61,300 nucleotides of DNA from Colwellia sp. C1TZA3 (GTDB taxonomy: Bacteria; Pseudomonadota; Gammaproteobacteria; Enterobacterales; Alteromonadaceae), in NCBI RefSeq assembly GCF_007954265.1, contig NZ_VOLS01000022.1, forward strand, positions 1 through 61,300. Direction: 5' to 3'. The notes under the pieces are model-generated. The model made no database searches. It had not been told where the DNA came from and worked only from the letters and a program-made list of their open reading frames with translations. Positions 29,296 to 39,298 of the stretch are shown one piece after another. Position 1 is the first letter of the stretch, and each line of letters opens with the position of its first letter. The translations under genes and the position numbers were made by a program.

Positions 29296-30019
29296 ATTCA
29301 ATGGAAGCACGTAAGATATGGTCTTTGTCATCACCATTTAGACCGGTTATAAAGCCCAACTCCCATTTCAATTGCTTTTGACCATCAAATCTTTGTATGC
29401 CCATAAAAGTGGGGCCAATACCGGTATAATCCTCACCAATATAAATTTCAATGGCTGGCTGAACTTGGGGTAGCCAACGATAGCGGTATTGCAAACGAAA
29501 TTCTGTCTCAAATTCACTGTTGATGTCACCGCCAGTTTCATAAATTAAAAACGCATTCAACGCTAGGCTATTACGGCCAAATTCTTTTTCAAATAACAAA
29601 CCCGTGGAGACTTCCCAAATATTAAGTCTATGTACTTTTTCGACCTCAAGTAACAACCCCCAGTCAGCCCAATATTCGCCTTGATCTGTCATCATCCACC
29701 GCGATTCAATTTCATAGGCAGATAAGCCAAAGTCACCATCACTATCTCGCTCACCAACAATATAAAATTCAACCATAACATTGTCGGTTATTGACTTACC
29801 GTAAGCTATTCGTTGGCCTAAACTGTTCCCAGCATCATTTTGATGTGACAACATACGCCATTCAAACTCTTGCTCGTTAGGCAGCACATAGGGATGATAA
29901 ACCTTATCAACAACAACACCATCAGCAAGCGCAACTTGACTTGTTAGTGCTGAAAGACCAGATAAAATTAACCATAACAAACCAAAGTGTGTAAATATTT
30001 TAAACAGTAGATAACTCAT
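29285..30019 (-). CDS. Predicted outer-membrane beta-barrel protein of the FTR1 operon
   Basis: 244 residues, with signal peptide ending near VALADG and alternating amphipathic strands ending in aromatic SIEYEF, as in outer-membrane proteins. It starts 1 bp over the stop of the FTR1-like gene. I do not recognise a named family. It probably provides the outer-membrane step or a sensor for the permease system. Confidence 0.75.
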   Translation of the reverse strand: MSYLLFKIFTHFGLLWLILSGLSALTSQVALADGVVVDKVYHPYVLPNEQEFEWRMLSHQNDAGNSLGQRIAYGKSITDNVMVEFYIVGERDSDGDFGLSAYEIESRWMMTDQGEYWADWGLLLEVEKVHRLNIWEVSTGLLFEKEFGRNSLALNAFLIYETGGDINSEFETEFRLQYRYRWLPQVQPAIEIYIGEDYTGIGPTFMGIQRFDGQKQLKWELGFITGLNGDDKDHILRASIEYEF

Positions 30020-30831
30020 TAAGTTACCTCCTTATGGCTAGCTATAGTGCCTGTCGACTTGGCAGACATCGAGCTAAAAAAAGTCAACACCAAGGCAATA
30101 ACAATGGCCAAAATATAAAGCAATAATTGCAGTAATGTTGGTGTGGCATCGTAACCAAAAAATACGGTAAACAACTGCCCTAGTTCGGAATTTTCTGTTA
30201 CTAAATAATTAGAGTCCCACAAAAGTCTATTCCCAGGTAAAGCGTCAATTTGGATCAGTAAGTTGGTCGCTTTCATCAGTAATCCAACACTAAACACTAT
30301 TAATAGTGTTTCACGTATAATTCGATAATAACGTTCAATAAATGCCATTAAAAAATACAGTAATACCGCTATACTAGCGCAAATACCGCCACCGAGAATA
30401 ACACCCGTCATTAAGGCATTAGAAGCATTGTTTTGATACCAAAAACCAGTAATGTAAATTAAAAAATTTGCGCCATTAAGTGTCATAACAATAACGGTTA
30501 AGGACACGGCACAGACCTTAATAATGATGTTTTTTTGGCGAATAAATGGCGTTTGTACTCTCCAGAGCTGACTCAATAACAATAGCGATATAAAATAACA
30601 AACAAAGTAGAGCCCAGCATAAAGCCATTCTCGACCGGTATCATCGAGTGCCTGGGCAATATCATCAATGGTATTTAATAACGTAAGACTTAACATTACG
30701 CTAGTCAACACCGCAAGATAATACCACCACAGCTTGATACCTTGTTGCTGGAGCAGTGAGAACAAGATAATGCTAATGACAAATATCGGTAAAGCATCTC
30801 TTAAAAAAAGAATAACGGTATTAATTAGCAT
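30019..30831 (-). CDS. FTR1-like iron permease with degenerate REGLE motif
   Basis: 270 residues with seven hydrophobic helices. The overall FTR1 pattern is clear, including the closing GYDATPTLLQLLLYIL segment. The N-terminal iron-binding motif REGLE is RDALP here (residues 11-15), so the first Glu is Asp and the second is replaced by Pro. A later RETLL occurs at about residue 165. The ion may be other than ferric iron, or the gene may be a diverged transporter. It overlaps the cupredoxin gene by 11 bp. Confidence 0.85.
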   Translation of the reverse strand: MLINTVILFLRDALPIFVISIILFSLLQQQGIKLWWYYLAVLTSVMLSLTLLNTIDDIAQALDDTGREWLYAGLYFVCYFISLLLLSQLWRVQTPFIRQKNIIIKVCAVSLTVIVMTLNGANFLIYITGFWYQNNASNALMTGVILGGGICASIAVLLYFLMAFIERYYRIIRETLLIVFSVGLLMKATNLLIQIDALPGNRLLWDSNYLVTENSELGQLFTVFFGYDATPTLLQLLLYILAIVIALVLTFFSSMSAKSTGTIASHKEVT

Positions 30832-31270
30832 GTAATACCTCCTTAAGTAGAAAGCTATTTGCTGCTAGCGGTACAGTGTAAATTAGCGCTAAATCCTCTA
30901 GATTAGTATTGTTAGTTGCAGCTTTTTTAGGCACCACAATAACAGAACCTTGAGCACTATTAGGGTTAAACTCACCAAAAAATTTGTAACGTCCCGGTGG
31001 TAAAGGTCCGATAAAGATCACTGATTTTTTTTGTGGAAAAATCACTTTTTCTCTATTAAGGTCAAAACTGTCAAACTCTTCAGGAGTGGTATCTAGATTA
31101 TAAATAACTAATTTTACTTTCGTATTTGCTGGAATTTCTATTTCTGCCGGATAAAACAAATGATTTTTAAGCTCCAGCTGAAATTCTGGCCTATTGGCCA
31201 AGCTAGCAAATGACAGTAGTGCGAAAGCGACCATAACACTTTGCATAAGCTTGACCGCAGATTGGCTCAT
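30821..31270 (-). CDS. Periplasmic cupredoxin-like protein of the FTR1 operon
   Basis: 149 residues with a signal peptide ending near SLANRP and a Cupredoxin_1-type domain: an IPANTKVKLVIYNLD strand, EEFDSFDL in place of the His ligand, and a PPGRYKFFGEF loop. The usual Cys ligand is absent, which resembles the cupredoxin domain of EfeO and of P19-type FTR1 partners. It is likely to bind or oxidise the metal delivered to the permease. It overlaps the sensor kinase gene by 4 bp. Confidence 0.8.
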   Translation of the reverse strand: MSQSAVKLMQSVMVAFALLSFASLANRPEFQLELKNHLFYPAEIEIPANTKVKLVIYNLDTTPEEFDSFDLNREKVIFPQKKSVIFIGPLPPGRYKFFGEFNPNSAQGSVIVVPKKAATNNTNLEDLALIYTVPLAANSFLLKEVLHAN

Positions 31271-32682
31271 GAATAATCTCCCTTTGATTTTGAACTGGGC
31301 AATTTATTCGCGCTAGCATTGATACAGCTATTATTTTCTGCTGCAAGAAACACAATTTTAACACATAGGCCAGATAAAGCTTTAGAGCGACTTAAACTAA
31401 TATTTGCCTGATGCAATTCGACAATATGTTTAACAATTGACAAGCCTAAACCACAGCCAATGACTTTTGAATTGTGACTATCGCCACCCACGCGATAAAA
31501 ACGGTCAAATACCCGTGCATATTCTGCCGCTGCAATACCCGGGCCAGAGTCTTCAACACGTAATATTAGCTTATTTTTTTCTTGTCGGCACGAGACTAAA
31601 ATCTTGCCATTATCTGGGGTGTATTTAGCCGCATTAGCAATCAAATTTTTCAGTAGTATACCGATGGCAAACCGGTTGCCCAAGATGTTTAATGGCGCAC
31701 TATTAAGTTCGATATTATGGCCTCTGCTGGCAATATAAGGGTAGAGTTCACTAATACATGCTTGCAATAACACTTGCAAATTAAGCACAGCACTTTCAGC
31801 CAATATTTGTTCTGGATTAGTCCGGTTCAAGGTTAATATTTGATCAACCACATGTGCCATACGTTCAACACTTTGCTCTAATTGTTGAAAGGGCAATAAT
31901 AACAAAGGGGTCGCCCTTTTATCACTGTCAGCAATGATGACATTATTAAAACTCTGTTGTAGGTTGTAAACATTAATTTTCAAGACGCTTAGTGGCGTTC
32001 TAAGTTCATGAGCGGCATCGGAGGCAAATTGCTTTTCACGTTCAAACGATAATGACAGCCGCAAAAATAATTCATTTAATGTTTCAATCACTGGTGCGAG
32101 TTCTGTGCTTGAACTGATAGTTAACGGACTAAGATCATTGGCTTTTTTATTTCTTAATGCTCGGGTTAAAAAAGTTAATGGCTTCAAGCCTTGGCGCACC
32201 GCTAATGAGATGATCAATGCGAGTAATGGCATCACTAAAATAATGGGCGTAACCGCAGATAAAATTATACCTTCAGCAAGATCAAATCTTTGTTTTAATG
32301 GCTGCGCGATAATAACCCAGGCATTGGTGGCTGAATTATTCGTTATTTTATTGGTGTAAGTGCGCCAGCGTTTGCCTAAAAAGTTGCTTTCTTTAAAGCC
32401 GGTATTTAAGGCATTTATTAGTCTGTTTGGTGCATTATCACTGCGTGTTACCACCTGATTAGCAAGCACTATTTGATAAGCAAAATTACTGGTTGTTTGG
32501 TGTGTAATGACACCTTTAGGTAGTTGAACGGCGGTAATAACCTGAGCTAAAGAAACTAATTCATTATCAAAAACACTTTCTGCTTTACGCATACTGGCTT
32601 TATAACCCTGAATAGCAGAAACAAAAATGACTAAGGTAATAATTGATAACAGCATCAGCACTAAATAACGACGAATAGGCAT
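31267..32682 (-). CDS. Sensor histidine kinase (QseC-like)
   Basis: 471 residues: membrane helix (about 8-26), a periplasmic sensor of about 120 residues, second helix (about 145-167), HAMP, HisKA with phosphoacceptor His in SDAAHELRTPL (about 230), and an ATPase domain with NLIANAAKYTP, DSGPGI and GLGLSIV. It is 9 bp after its response regulator gene and in front of the cupredoxin-FTR1 genes, which it probably controls. Confidence 0.93.
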   Translation of the reverse strand: MPIRRYLVLMLLSIITLVIFVSAIQGYKASMRKAESVFDNELVSLAQVITAVQLPKGVITHQTTSNFAYQIVLANQVVTRSDNAPNRLINALNTGFKESNFLGKRWRTYTNKITNNSATNAWVIIAQPLKQRFDLAEGIILSAVTPIILVMPLLALIISLAVRQGLKPLTFLTRALRNKKANDLSPLTISSSTELAPVIETLNELFLRLSLSFEREKQFASDAAHELRTPLSVLKINVYNLQQSFNNVIIADSDKRATPLLLLPFQQLEQSVERMAHVVDQILTLNRTNPEQILAESAVLNLQVLLQACISELYPYIASRGHNIELNSAPLNILGNRFAIGILLKNLIANAAKYTPDNGKILVSCRQEKNKLILRVEDSGPGIAAAEYARVFDRFYRVGGDSHNSKVIGCGLGLSIVKHIVELHQANISLSRSKALSGLCVKIVFLAAENNSCINASANKLPSSKSKGDYS

Positions 32683-32691
32683 AATGAGTTT

Positions 32692-33351
32692 CTAAGCCTT
32701 ATTAATGGTATAGCCAACACCACGAACCGTTTGAATAAATTTTTCAGGTAACTTTTTACGTAAGTTATGAATATGGACTTCTACTGCATTACTCATCACC
32801 TCTTCACCCCAATCGTAAAGGCGTGATTCAATTTGCTCTCGTGATTGAATTCGCCCAGCATTTTCCATTAATGCTTTTAAAACCATATATTCTTTTTTTG
32901 AACAAGTCAGGGCTTTGTCTTCAATAAACAGCTGGTGGGCAGTAGTATCAAGTTTTACTAATGCGATGGAAATTATTGCGCTATCAGCCGTGCCTAGTCG
33001 GCGTTCAATTACCCGTAAGCGAGCAAGAAGCTCATTAATGTCAAAAGGTTTAGTTAAATAATCATCAGCGCCAAGATCTAATCCTTGAACTCGCTGCTCA
33101 ATCGTGTCGCGCGCGGTAAGCACAATAACTGGTGTAGTTTTCTTTTTAGCTCTAAGTTTTTTTAGCACCAATAAACCATCCATATCAGGCAAACCTAAAT
33201 CCAAAATCACCATGTCATGCTCAGGAGTGGTTAATGACGCTAAAGCGTCTGCGCCGGTATCAACGTGGTTAACTAGGAAGCCGTCATGACGCAACGATTG
33301 TTGCAATGCTTGTGCTAATGGCAGATCGTCTTCAACCAGTAAAATTCTCAT
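32692..33351 (-). CDS. OmpR-family response regulator
   Basis: 219 residues. The receiver domain has DD (VEDD), the phosphoacceptor Asp in VILDLGLPDMDG (about residue 51) and Lys in DYLTKPF. The C-terminal winged helix ends with VEVHIHNLRKKLPEKFIQTV and RGVGY. It is the first gene of the six-gene operon running from 33351 to 28525. Confidence 0.93.
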   Translation of the reverse strand: MRILLVEDDLPLAQALQQSLRHDGFLVNHVDTGADALASLTTPEHDMVILDLGLPDMDGLLVLKKLRAKKKTTPVIVLTARDTIEQRVQGLDLGADDYLTKPFDINELLARLRVIERRLGTADSAIISIALVKLDTTAHQLFIEDKALTCSKKEYMVLKALMENAGRIQSREQIESRLYDWGEEVMSNAVEVHIHNLRKKLPEKFIQTVRGVGYTINKA

Positions 33352-33764
33352 ATGGTTACTTTAAAACCTAGTTAACTTAATTAATTTTTTTGAAGCCAAA
33401 CTACAGATAAAAAACTTCAACTATTTGCCTGTAGCTAAGTGCATTGGTATTACCAAGTAAGTTCAATGGCTTGGCTATACACTTTGAAATGAAATTGACT
33501 CTGTAATTGTTTATATCGTTGGTTATGGTAATCAACTCTATGTAAATTTTATTTTAAATCAATTTATACCAGTAACCTAGCAGAATGCAGTTTTTATCTT
33601 TAATATTCGCAGCAGTTATTTCTTAAGTTTTGCCAGCGTTAGCATAAGTTCTGCAGCTGAAATTTTAATGATATTGAACAGTAATCACCCTCTAACGATT
33701 AACCTGTAACTATTAATTTAAAAAATTATTTTCATTATAACTTTATGTAAATATCAATAAAATA
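33352..33764. other. Divergent promoter region between the two-component operon and sulA
   Basis: Holds the sulA SOS operator at its far end. Otherwise AT-rich DNA without genes; I see no Fur box for the iron-type operon. Confidence 0.5.
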
Positions 33765-33793
33765 ATGCTTGAAATAGCATCAAAACCGATATA

Positions 33794-33809
33794 CTGTATA
33801 TCTATACAG
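33794..33809 (+). promoter_or_regulatory. LexA (SOS) box of sulA
   Basis: CTGTATATCTATACAG matches the gammaproteobacterial LexA consensus CTGT-N8-ACAG at every fixed position. It lies 19 bp before the sulA start. Confidence 0.9.
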
Positions 33810-33827
33810 CATATTGAGGTAAACACT

Positions 33828-34298
33828 ATGGTTAACACTAATAAAATAAATTTAAAACTAAATAACAAAAACTTAGCTATAGTTCCCAGTATTAATTTAC
33901 CACCTCAAATTAATTTATCTTCAACTTGGTGTAATGTTATTAGTGTAAATAGTACCGGAGATGTTTCTGCAAAGTATCAGGACATTTGTCAAAACCACCA
34001 TGATGATAAAAAGTGGATTTTAATGATTAACCCTGAAAATGCTTCGTTAGAACAACTCTCTAACATGGGTAAAATTAATCCAGCAAAAATACTGAAAGTG
34101 AATGCAAATAAGGTCAATGTCAGCTTAGAGCATATTAAAAACACTTTATTAAAAGGCACATGTTCTGCGATGATTTTATCAAACGCTAACTATGATCAAG
34201 CTGAATTAAAAGAAATATCTCGCTGTGCTACCTTAGGAAAAACTCAATGTATTTTATTACAAAAAGCAGATTTTCAAGCAATAAAACAACTGCATTAA
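33828..34298 (+). CDS. sulA: SulA-like SOS cell-division inhibitor
   Basis: 156 residues from ATG 33828, preceded by TGAGGT; an earlier in-frame ATG at 33765 precedes the LexA box and is rejected. The protein has the SulA pattern: KKWILMINPENASLEQL (about residues 68-85), KILKVNANKVNVSLEHI and GTCSAMIL. SulA binds FtsZ and blocks septation during DNA damage. The LexA box supports the call, although overall identity seems low. It is not beside lexA here. Confidence 0.82.
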   Translation: MVNTNKINLKLNNKNLAIVPSINLPPQINLSSTWCNVISVNSTGDVSAKYQDICQNHHDDKKWILMINPENASLEQLSNMGKINPAKILKVNANKVNVSLEHIKNTLLKGTCSAMILSNANYDQAELKEISRCATLGKTQCILLQKADFQAIKQLH

Positions 34299-34443
34299 AT
34301 GGTTGCACGGGTTTAATATAGAACACGGTAGCTATTTGATTGAATTAGGGCGGATAAACAGTTAAGTAAAACCATAAACTATGTAAAGCATAATAACGCT
34401 CATGATAAACTAAATACAATTGCCCTTTAAATAGTTTATCTAC

Positions 34444-34932
34444 ATGTTATGTCCATGCGGCTCAGCACAAACCTTTGCACTATGTTGCCAACCTTTAATA
34501 ATGGCAACAAAATCGGCTAACTCTCCAGAACAGCTGATGCGGTCACGCTACTCTGCTTACGCAACACAACAAGCTGATTATATTTACTTTACTTACGCCC
34601 ATTCAAGCCAAGCTGAACAATCTATTGATGATATTGCACAATGGGCAGCAACAACAAAATGGCTAAAACTCGTTATTCACTATGCCAGTGATCACAAAAA
34701 AGATTTAGCGAAGCATAATAATGCTCAAGTAGAGTTTTCCGCTTTTTATCAACTTCACGGACAAATTTGGCAAATGCGAGAAAAATCAAATTTTGTGCTT
34801 GAAGATACCGCATGGCGATATCTTGATGGTGAGGTGTCAGATAGCAAGACATTAAATAAACCAAAAAGAAATGAGTCTTGTTTTTGTGGCAGTGAAAAAA
34901 AGTTCAAAAATTGTTGTGCTAAGGTTTTTTAG
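34444..34932 (+). CDS. ychJ: YchJ/UPF0225 family SEC-C protein
   Basis: 162 residues with an N-terminal SEC-C zinc motif (CPCGSAQTFALCC, residues 3-15), a central NTF2-like YchJ domain (MRSRYSAYATQQADYIYFT) and a C-terminal SEC-C motif (CFCGSEKKFKNCC). The exact role is not known. It converges with and overlaps the next gene by 4 bp. Confidence 0.9.
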   Translation: MLCPCGSAQTFALCCQPLIMATKSANSPEQLMRSRYSAYATQQADYIYFTYAHSSQAEQSIDDIAQWAATTKWLKLVIHYASDHKKDLAKHNNAQVEFSAFYQLHGQIWQMREKSNFVLEDTAWRYLDGEVSDSKTLNKPKRNESCFCGSEKKFKNCCAKVF

Positions 34933-35462
34933 GCAACAGCCGCCATTAGCGGTGCTTTAACAATCGTAGTTTGCAGGGCCGCTACCCAAGCCATGGCATT
35001 AAATTCAGCTCTTTGCTGTCTTTTTGTTGAGCATAGATCTTGACTTTTTTGCTGACAATATAAACTGGTATTAGTCATAACCTGTTGGTTTATGTGTTTT
35101 ACATCGTCACGAAACGCTAAGGGTTTAGGCTTAAGTATATTTGCTAGTCGCAGGTCTTCTAACTGCTGTTTTTCAATCAAACCTGCCTGATTATAGCTGC
35201 TGATATCTGTAATATCTTTTAATGCTAAAGGTGCTTCATCGGGTAATTGAAAATATTTTCGTAGCTGTTCTGCTGTAGTGGTTTTTTCAGGTGTCTGTGA
35301 AAGTGGCAGTTTAAACTGGCTATGCGCTCGAACATCGTCGGTTAGCATGGCAAGTAACAGCGAAAAATCAGCACGACGCTCGTGATGAACACTTTCATTA
35401 AGCTGTTCGCCTAACTGAAGTTCATGAACAAGTATGTCGTTTGATAAAGCGTTTAGTGTCAA
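34929..35462 (-). CDS. Conserved protein resembling the VC2046/SO_2500 family
   Basis: 177 residues, soluble, without signal peptide. The start MTLNALSNDILVHELQLGEQ and the segment HERRADFSLLLAML look like the VC2046/SO_2500 family of Vibrio and Shewanella; this is recalled from sequence feel, not searched. The function is unknown. Confidence 0.6.
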   Translation of the reverse strand: MTLNALSNDILVHELQLGEQLNESVHHERRADFSLLLAMLTDDVRAHSQFKLPLSQTPEKTTTAEQLRKYFQLPDEAPLALKDITDISSYNQAGLIEKQQLEDLRLANILKPKPLAFRDDVKHINQQVMTNTSLYCQQKSQDLCSTKRQQRAEFNAMAWVAALQTTIVKAPLMAAVA

Positions 35463-35585
35463 AATAATCTACTGTGTTATTGCCGATAATATTTATATCG
35501 GCAACGCCACATATTACTTTAACACTATACCAAATTAATTATTAATTTTTATAATAAACACAAAGTGTTGACTAATTTTTATACG

Positions 35586-36878
35586 CTAAGCAGGAAATTG
35601 TTTAATGGGCCAGCGCAGCATAAAGCTCGCTCCACCATTTTTACTATCAACAACAGATGCACTACCACCATGCCACTCCATGATCCGACAAACGATGGCT
35701 AAGCCTAAACCAAAGCCTCCTGTTTCACGGTTGCGCGAGATATCACCACGAGAAAAAGCATTAAATATAGTGCACTTGAAATCATCACAAACTCCCTCAC
35801 CATTGTCTGTAACGCTTATCTGGCAATGATCTTCACTTTTCATAATGGTAATGTCTATTTCACCGTTACCGTATTTTATAGCATTAGAGATATAGTTATT
35901 CAACGCTCGACCAATAAACTGTCGATCGACCTCAACCCTATCATTTCCAAGCAGGTTAACAATGTTAAATTTTTGTTCAAACTGTTGAAAGTTACTGACC
36001 TGTTTTTCGACGATATCCACCAAGGATTCTTCACTAAAATTAAGCTCAGGTTTGTCATTATCGAAACTAGCGTAGATTAACATCTCGCTAATGAGTTGCT
36101 CTAATTCACAAACATCTTTGCTAATGGCTTTACGATATTTTTCTTGTTTGGCTTTATCATCGGTGCAAGCTAGCATTTCCAAGGCAAACTTAGTGCGAGC
36201 TAACGGTGTACGCAATTCATGTGCAACCGCGGTTGACAGTTCTTTATGGGCATCAATTAAACGTTTAATGCGACTGGCCATAGTATTAAAGGCGGTAACC
36301 ATAGGCGCTGCCATGGTCGATCTTGCTTCTGGCGCGACAACATCAAAACTTTCTTGACCAAACTCTATCGCCGTTTTTTGCAACTGATCCAAATCACGAG
36401 ATAAAGGCCGTAACCAAAAAAATAATATACAGGCTAAAGTTGCCAGCAAAATAACACGAATCAGTGCCTCTAACCTCGGCCTAGTTGGCATTTTAGCTGG
36501 CCCCAACACAATCACAGTACCACCAGTATTAATCCGGTGATGAATTTCTACCGCGTCATTATCATAGTAAATATGGGTGTCTTTTTCTTTAATGACATCG
36601 TGATTTTGATGGTTAATAGCTTTGACTTGTTGCGCTGACATTAACTTTAATGGCAGTTGCCACTGCTTTGCCGCTTTTGATAGTATTTCTTGCCATTGAT
36701 CTTCTGGGTGCTTTTCTAAATAGTTAGATAGCGCCAACAGCATACTTTTATAACCGGTGTAAGATTCTATATCTTGTTCAAGGTATGAACTCCATACCTC
36801 ATCAAGCATCCATGAGAAGACGATAAAAATAGAGATAATAAGGAAATATAAGCTGAAGAATGAGCGACCAAGTTTCAT
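35586..36878 (-). CDS. rstB: Sensor histidine kinase RstB-like
   Basis: 430 residues: N-terminal helix (about 7-25), a periplasmic domain of about 110 residues, second helix (about 138-158), HAMP, HisKA with VAHELRTPLARTKFALE (about 218) and an ATPase domain with NYISNAIKYGNG, DNGEGV and GLGLAIV. RstA/RstB control acid and Mg2+-linked genes in enterobacteria. It follows its response regulator with a 74-bp gap. Confidence 0.85.
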   Translation of the reverse strand: MKLGRSFFSLYFLIISIFIVFSWMLDEVWSSYLEQDIESYTGYKSMLLALSNYLEKHPEDQWQEILSKAAKQWQLPLKLMSAQQVKAINHQNHDVIKEKDTHIYYDNDAVEIHHRINTGGTVIVLGPAKMPTRPRLEALIRVILLATLACILFFWLRPLSRDLDQLQKTAIEFGQESFDVVAPEARSTMAAPMVTAFNTMASRIKRLIDAHKELSTAVAHELRTPLARTKFALEMLACTDDKAKQEKYRKAISKDVCELEQLISEMLIYASFDNDKPELNFSEESLVDIVEKQVSNFQQFEQKFNIVNLLGNDRVEVDRQFIGRALNNYISNAIKYGNGEIDITIMKSEDHCQISVTDNGEGVCDDFKCTIFNAFSRGDISRNRETGGFGLGLAIVCRIMEWHGGSASVVDSKNGGASFMLRWPIKQFPA

Positions 36879-36952
36879 AAAATACCTAAAAACAGGAAAT
36901 AAATACTGATGAGTTGCTATGCGAACTCATCAGTTTACACACTAATATATGT

Positions 36953-37669
36953 TTAACTCCATGCATCTGGAACAAATAAATAACCCTGTCCCCAAATGGT
37001 TTTAATGCGAAAAGGAGTTTCATTACTATCGTGTAATTTTTTACGCAAGCGTGATATGCGCACATCAACACTTCTATCCATGCCGTCGTATTCACGACCA
37101 ACAACCGCTTTATAAATATAATCACGATTTTGTACTTCGCCTGAACGACTAGCTAATAACCAAAGCAAGTCAAACTCTTGGCTAGTAAGGTCAACATTTT
37201 CGCCATGCAATGTCACTTGTCTAGAACCACGGCTAATATGTAGTTCACCGCAATTAATTTTAGCGTTTTCTTTACCATCCGTTGGCAATTGGCCACGGCG
37301 TAATAGCGCATTGACACGAGCAAGCAGTACTCTTGGCTCAACAGGCTTAATCACGTAATCATCGGCACCAATTTCCAAACCTAACACTTGATCAAAATCT
37401 GTACCTTTTGCGGTTAACATTAAAATTGGACCTTTAAAGTTAGGGCGTAAGTCTTTACAAACCGCAAATCCATCTTTACCCGGTAGCATGATGTCTAAAA
37501 TAATCAAATCAGGAACGAATTTATCAACTCGCTTTTCGACCGTGTCACCTCTAAACTCTTGCTTAACGTGATAACCTTCATTTTCTAAAAACTCAGTGAC
37601 TAGATCCGACAACTGGCGGTCATCCTCAACGAGTAATATCTTCTTAACTAACAATTCACTATCTGACAT
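36953..37669 (-). CDS. rstA: Response regulator RstA-like
   Basis: 238 residues; OmpR-type. Receiver Asp in LIILDIMLPGKDG, Lys in DYVIKPV, and a DNA-binding winged helix with DRSVDVRISRLRKKL and IWGQGYLFVP at the end. Partner of the kinase downstream. Confidence 0.87.
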   Translation of the reverse strand: MSDSELLVKKILLVEDDRQLSDLVTEFLENEGYHVKQEFRGDTVEKRVDKFVPDLIILDIMLPGKDGFAVCKDLRPNFKGPILMLTAKGTDFDQVLGLEIGADDYVIKPVEPRVLLARVNALLRRGQLPTDGKENAKINCGELHISRGSRQVTLHGENVDLTSQEFDLLWLLASRSGEVQNRDYIYKAVVGREYDGMDRSVDVRISRLRKKLHDSNETPFRIKTIWGQGYLFVPDAWS

Positions 37670-38038
37670 TAACTGCTCCTACTTTATTACGCTGTATTAA
37701 CAGCATCTTCATGGCTGATTTATGAACCGGTCAATGTTTACTCTGACTAATAAATAACAACCATTGAAAATATAACTCATTTTATTAGCATAAAATGTTT
37801 ATTATTAATTAACAACACTATGTACAAGGTGTTACGGCAATAGTACAACTTATTACCTTGAAATTACAATTAATTACATCACGATTAATAAGCTGAATTT
37901 TATTCTGCTTTGCGAATAAAAGTGCTTATGGCCACTATTGATACGTTGGTAAAAATACAAACTTTTTACTTATTTGTAAGGCCAACTTATTATATAATCA
38001 ATCGGCATTATACCTATTGTATTATATAAATATTTGTT
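37670..38038. other. Divergent promoter region between rstA and an MFS gene
   Basis: AT-rich, with no gene. TTGTAA (37973) and TATAAT (37992) before the MFS gene could be part of a promoter, but this is weak. Confidence 0.4.
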
Positions 38039-39298
38039 ATGACGATTCACGTTGCTAAAATTAAAACACCAACAAAAGACACCTTAATTGCTGAACAATT
38101 AAAAGCAAAAAAAACCTTATTTTCTGTCATGCTGGTCGTGCTGTTTAGTAGTGCTGGCATCGCCTTACCTTATCCTGTTTTAGCACCTCTTTTTCTTAAT
38201 GAAATTAGCCCTTTGACAACTTTTGCTGATTTGCCGAGTAAAATATTACTTGGTATTATATTGGCGATATATCCTTTAGGAGTTATTCTAGGGAGCTCAG
38301 TTTTAGGCGCTGCTTCAGGTATTTATGGTCGTAAAAAAACCTTAATCATCACCTTAATGTTAACTGCCATTAGTTATGTATTATCAGCTTTAGCGGTTAT
38401 GGCTGAAAGTTTTTTACTGCTTATTTTAGCGCGTTTTGTTACTGGCATTTTTTCAGGTAATATCAGTATAGCCAAAGCGATAGCGGTAGACTTATCGCCC
38501 ACGCTAGATAAGACCCACACCTTTAGCCTAGTAAATGCGACCAGTTACTTAGGTTGGTTGCTTGGCCCTTTAGCTGGGGGATTACTGGCAATATATGGTT
38601 TAGATACCGTTTTCTACTTTGCCGCCATAGCGATAGTTATTGCCCTTATCAGCGTTGCCTATGTATTACCTGCCGGCAAGAGTAAGTCCGATCAGCCCAA
38701 GATAAAGTTTTCACAACTTTTTAGTAAGCAAAATTCATTTGCCTTACTCGCTGATAAAAAAATCAGACGTATCTTTCTAATTTACTTATTGGCAACACTT
38801 GGTCTAAATGCCTATTACGAATTTTATCCGGTTTGGTTAGTGGAAAACTTTGACTTCACTAGCCCCGCTATTGGTTACATAACCGTTGTTTTAACCTTAT
38901 TTATGACCATAACCAGTGTGTTTTTTGTTAAGCAGTTAAAGTACTTATTCGGACTTAAATTTGGTGCCATTGTTGGCATGATGTTAATGGCAGTATTGTT
39001 TAGTTTACATCCAGTACTTTCCTCAACCAGTGTTTGGCCTATTTATGCCATAACAGGCATCGCTATTGCTATTTTCAATGGTTTATTACCGGTGTATATT
39101 TCTGAGCAATATGCTGATATTGAACAAGGACAACTGATGGGTTTAATTACCACCACCTTCAGTTTAGCTAATATGCTTATGGCACTTATTGGCAGCGCAT
39201 TAGCGTTATTTGGCGCCCACTGGGCCATACTATTTGGTGCGCTTTTGCTTATCATTGCCTCCATCGACTTTCACTTTAGTCAAGAAGATATTCGTTAG
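38039..39298 (+). CDS. MFS transporter (drug/H+ antiporter type)
   Basis: 419 residues with 12 predicted membrane helices. The motif-A-like loop GAASGIYGRKKTLI (between helices 2 and 3) and the motif-C-like LGWLLGPLAGGLLA (helix 5) mark a TetA/multidrug-type major facilitator. The substrate is not evident. There is no clear Shine-Dalgarno sequence. Confidence 0.88.
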   Translation: MTIHVAKIKTPTKDTLIAEQLKAKKTLFSVMLVVLFSSAGIALPYPVLAPLFLNEISPLTTFADLPSKILLGIILAIYPLGVILGSSVLGAASGIYGRKKTLIITLMLTAISYVLSALAVMAESFLLLILARFVTGIFSGNISIAKAIAVDLSPTLDKTHTFSLVNATSYLGWLLGPLAGGLLAIYGLDTVFYFAAIAIVIALISVAYVLPAGKSKSDQPKIKFSQLFSKQNSFALLADKKIRRIFLIYLLATLGLNAYYEFYPVWLVENFDFTSPAIGYITVVLTLFMTITSVFFVKQLKYLFGLKFGAIVGMMLMAVLFSLHPVLSSTSVWPIYAITGIAIAIFNGLLPVYISEQYADIEQGQLMGLITTTFSLANMLMALIGSALALFGAHWAILFGALLLIIASIDFHFSQEDIR

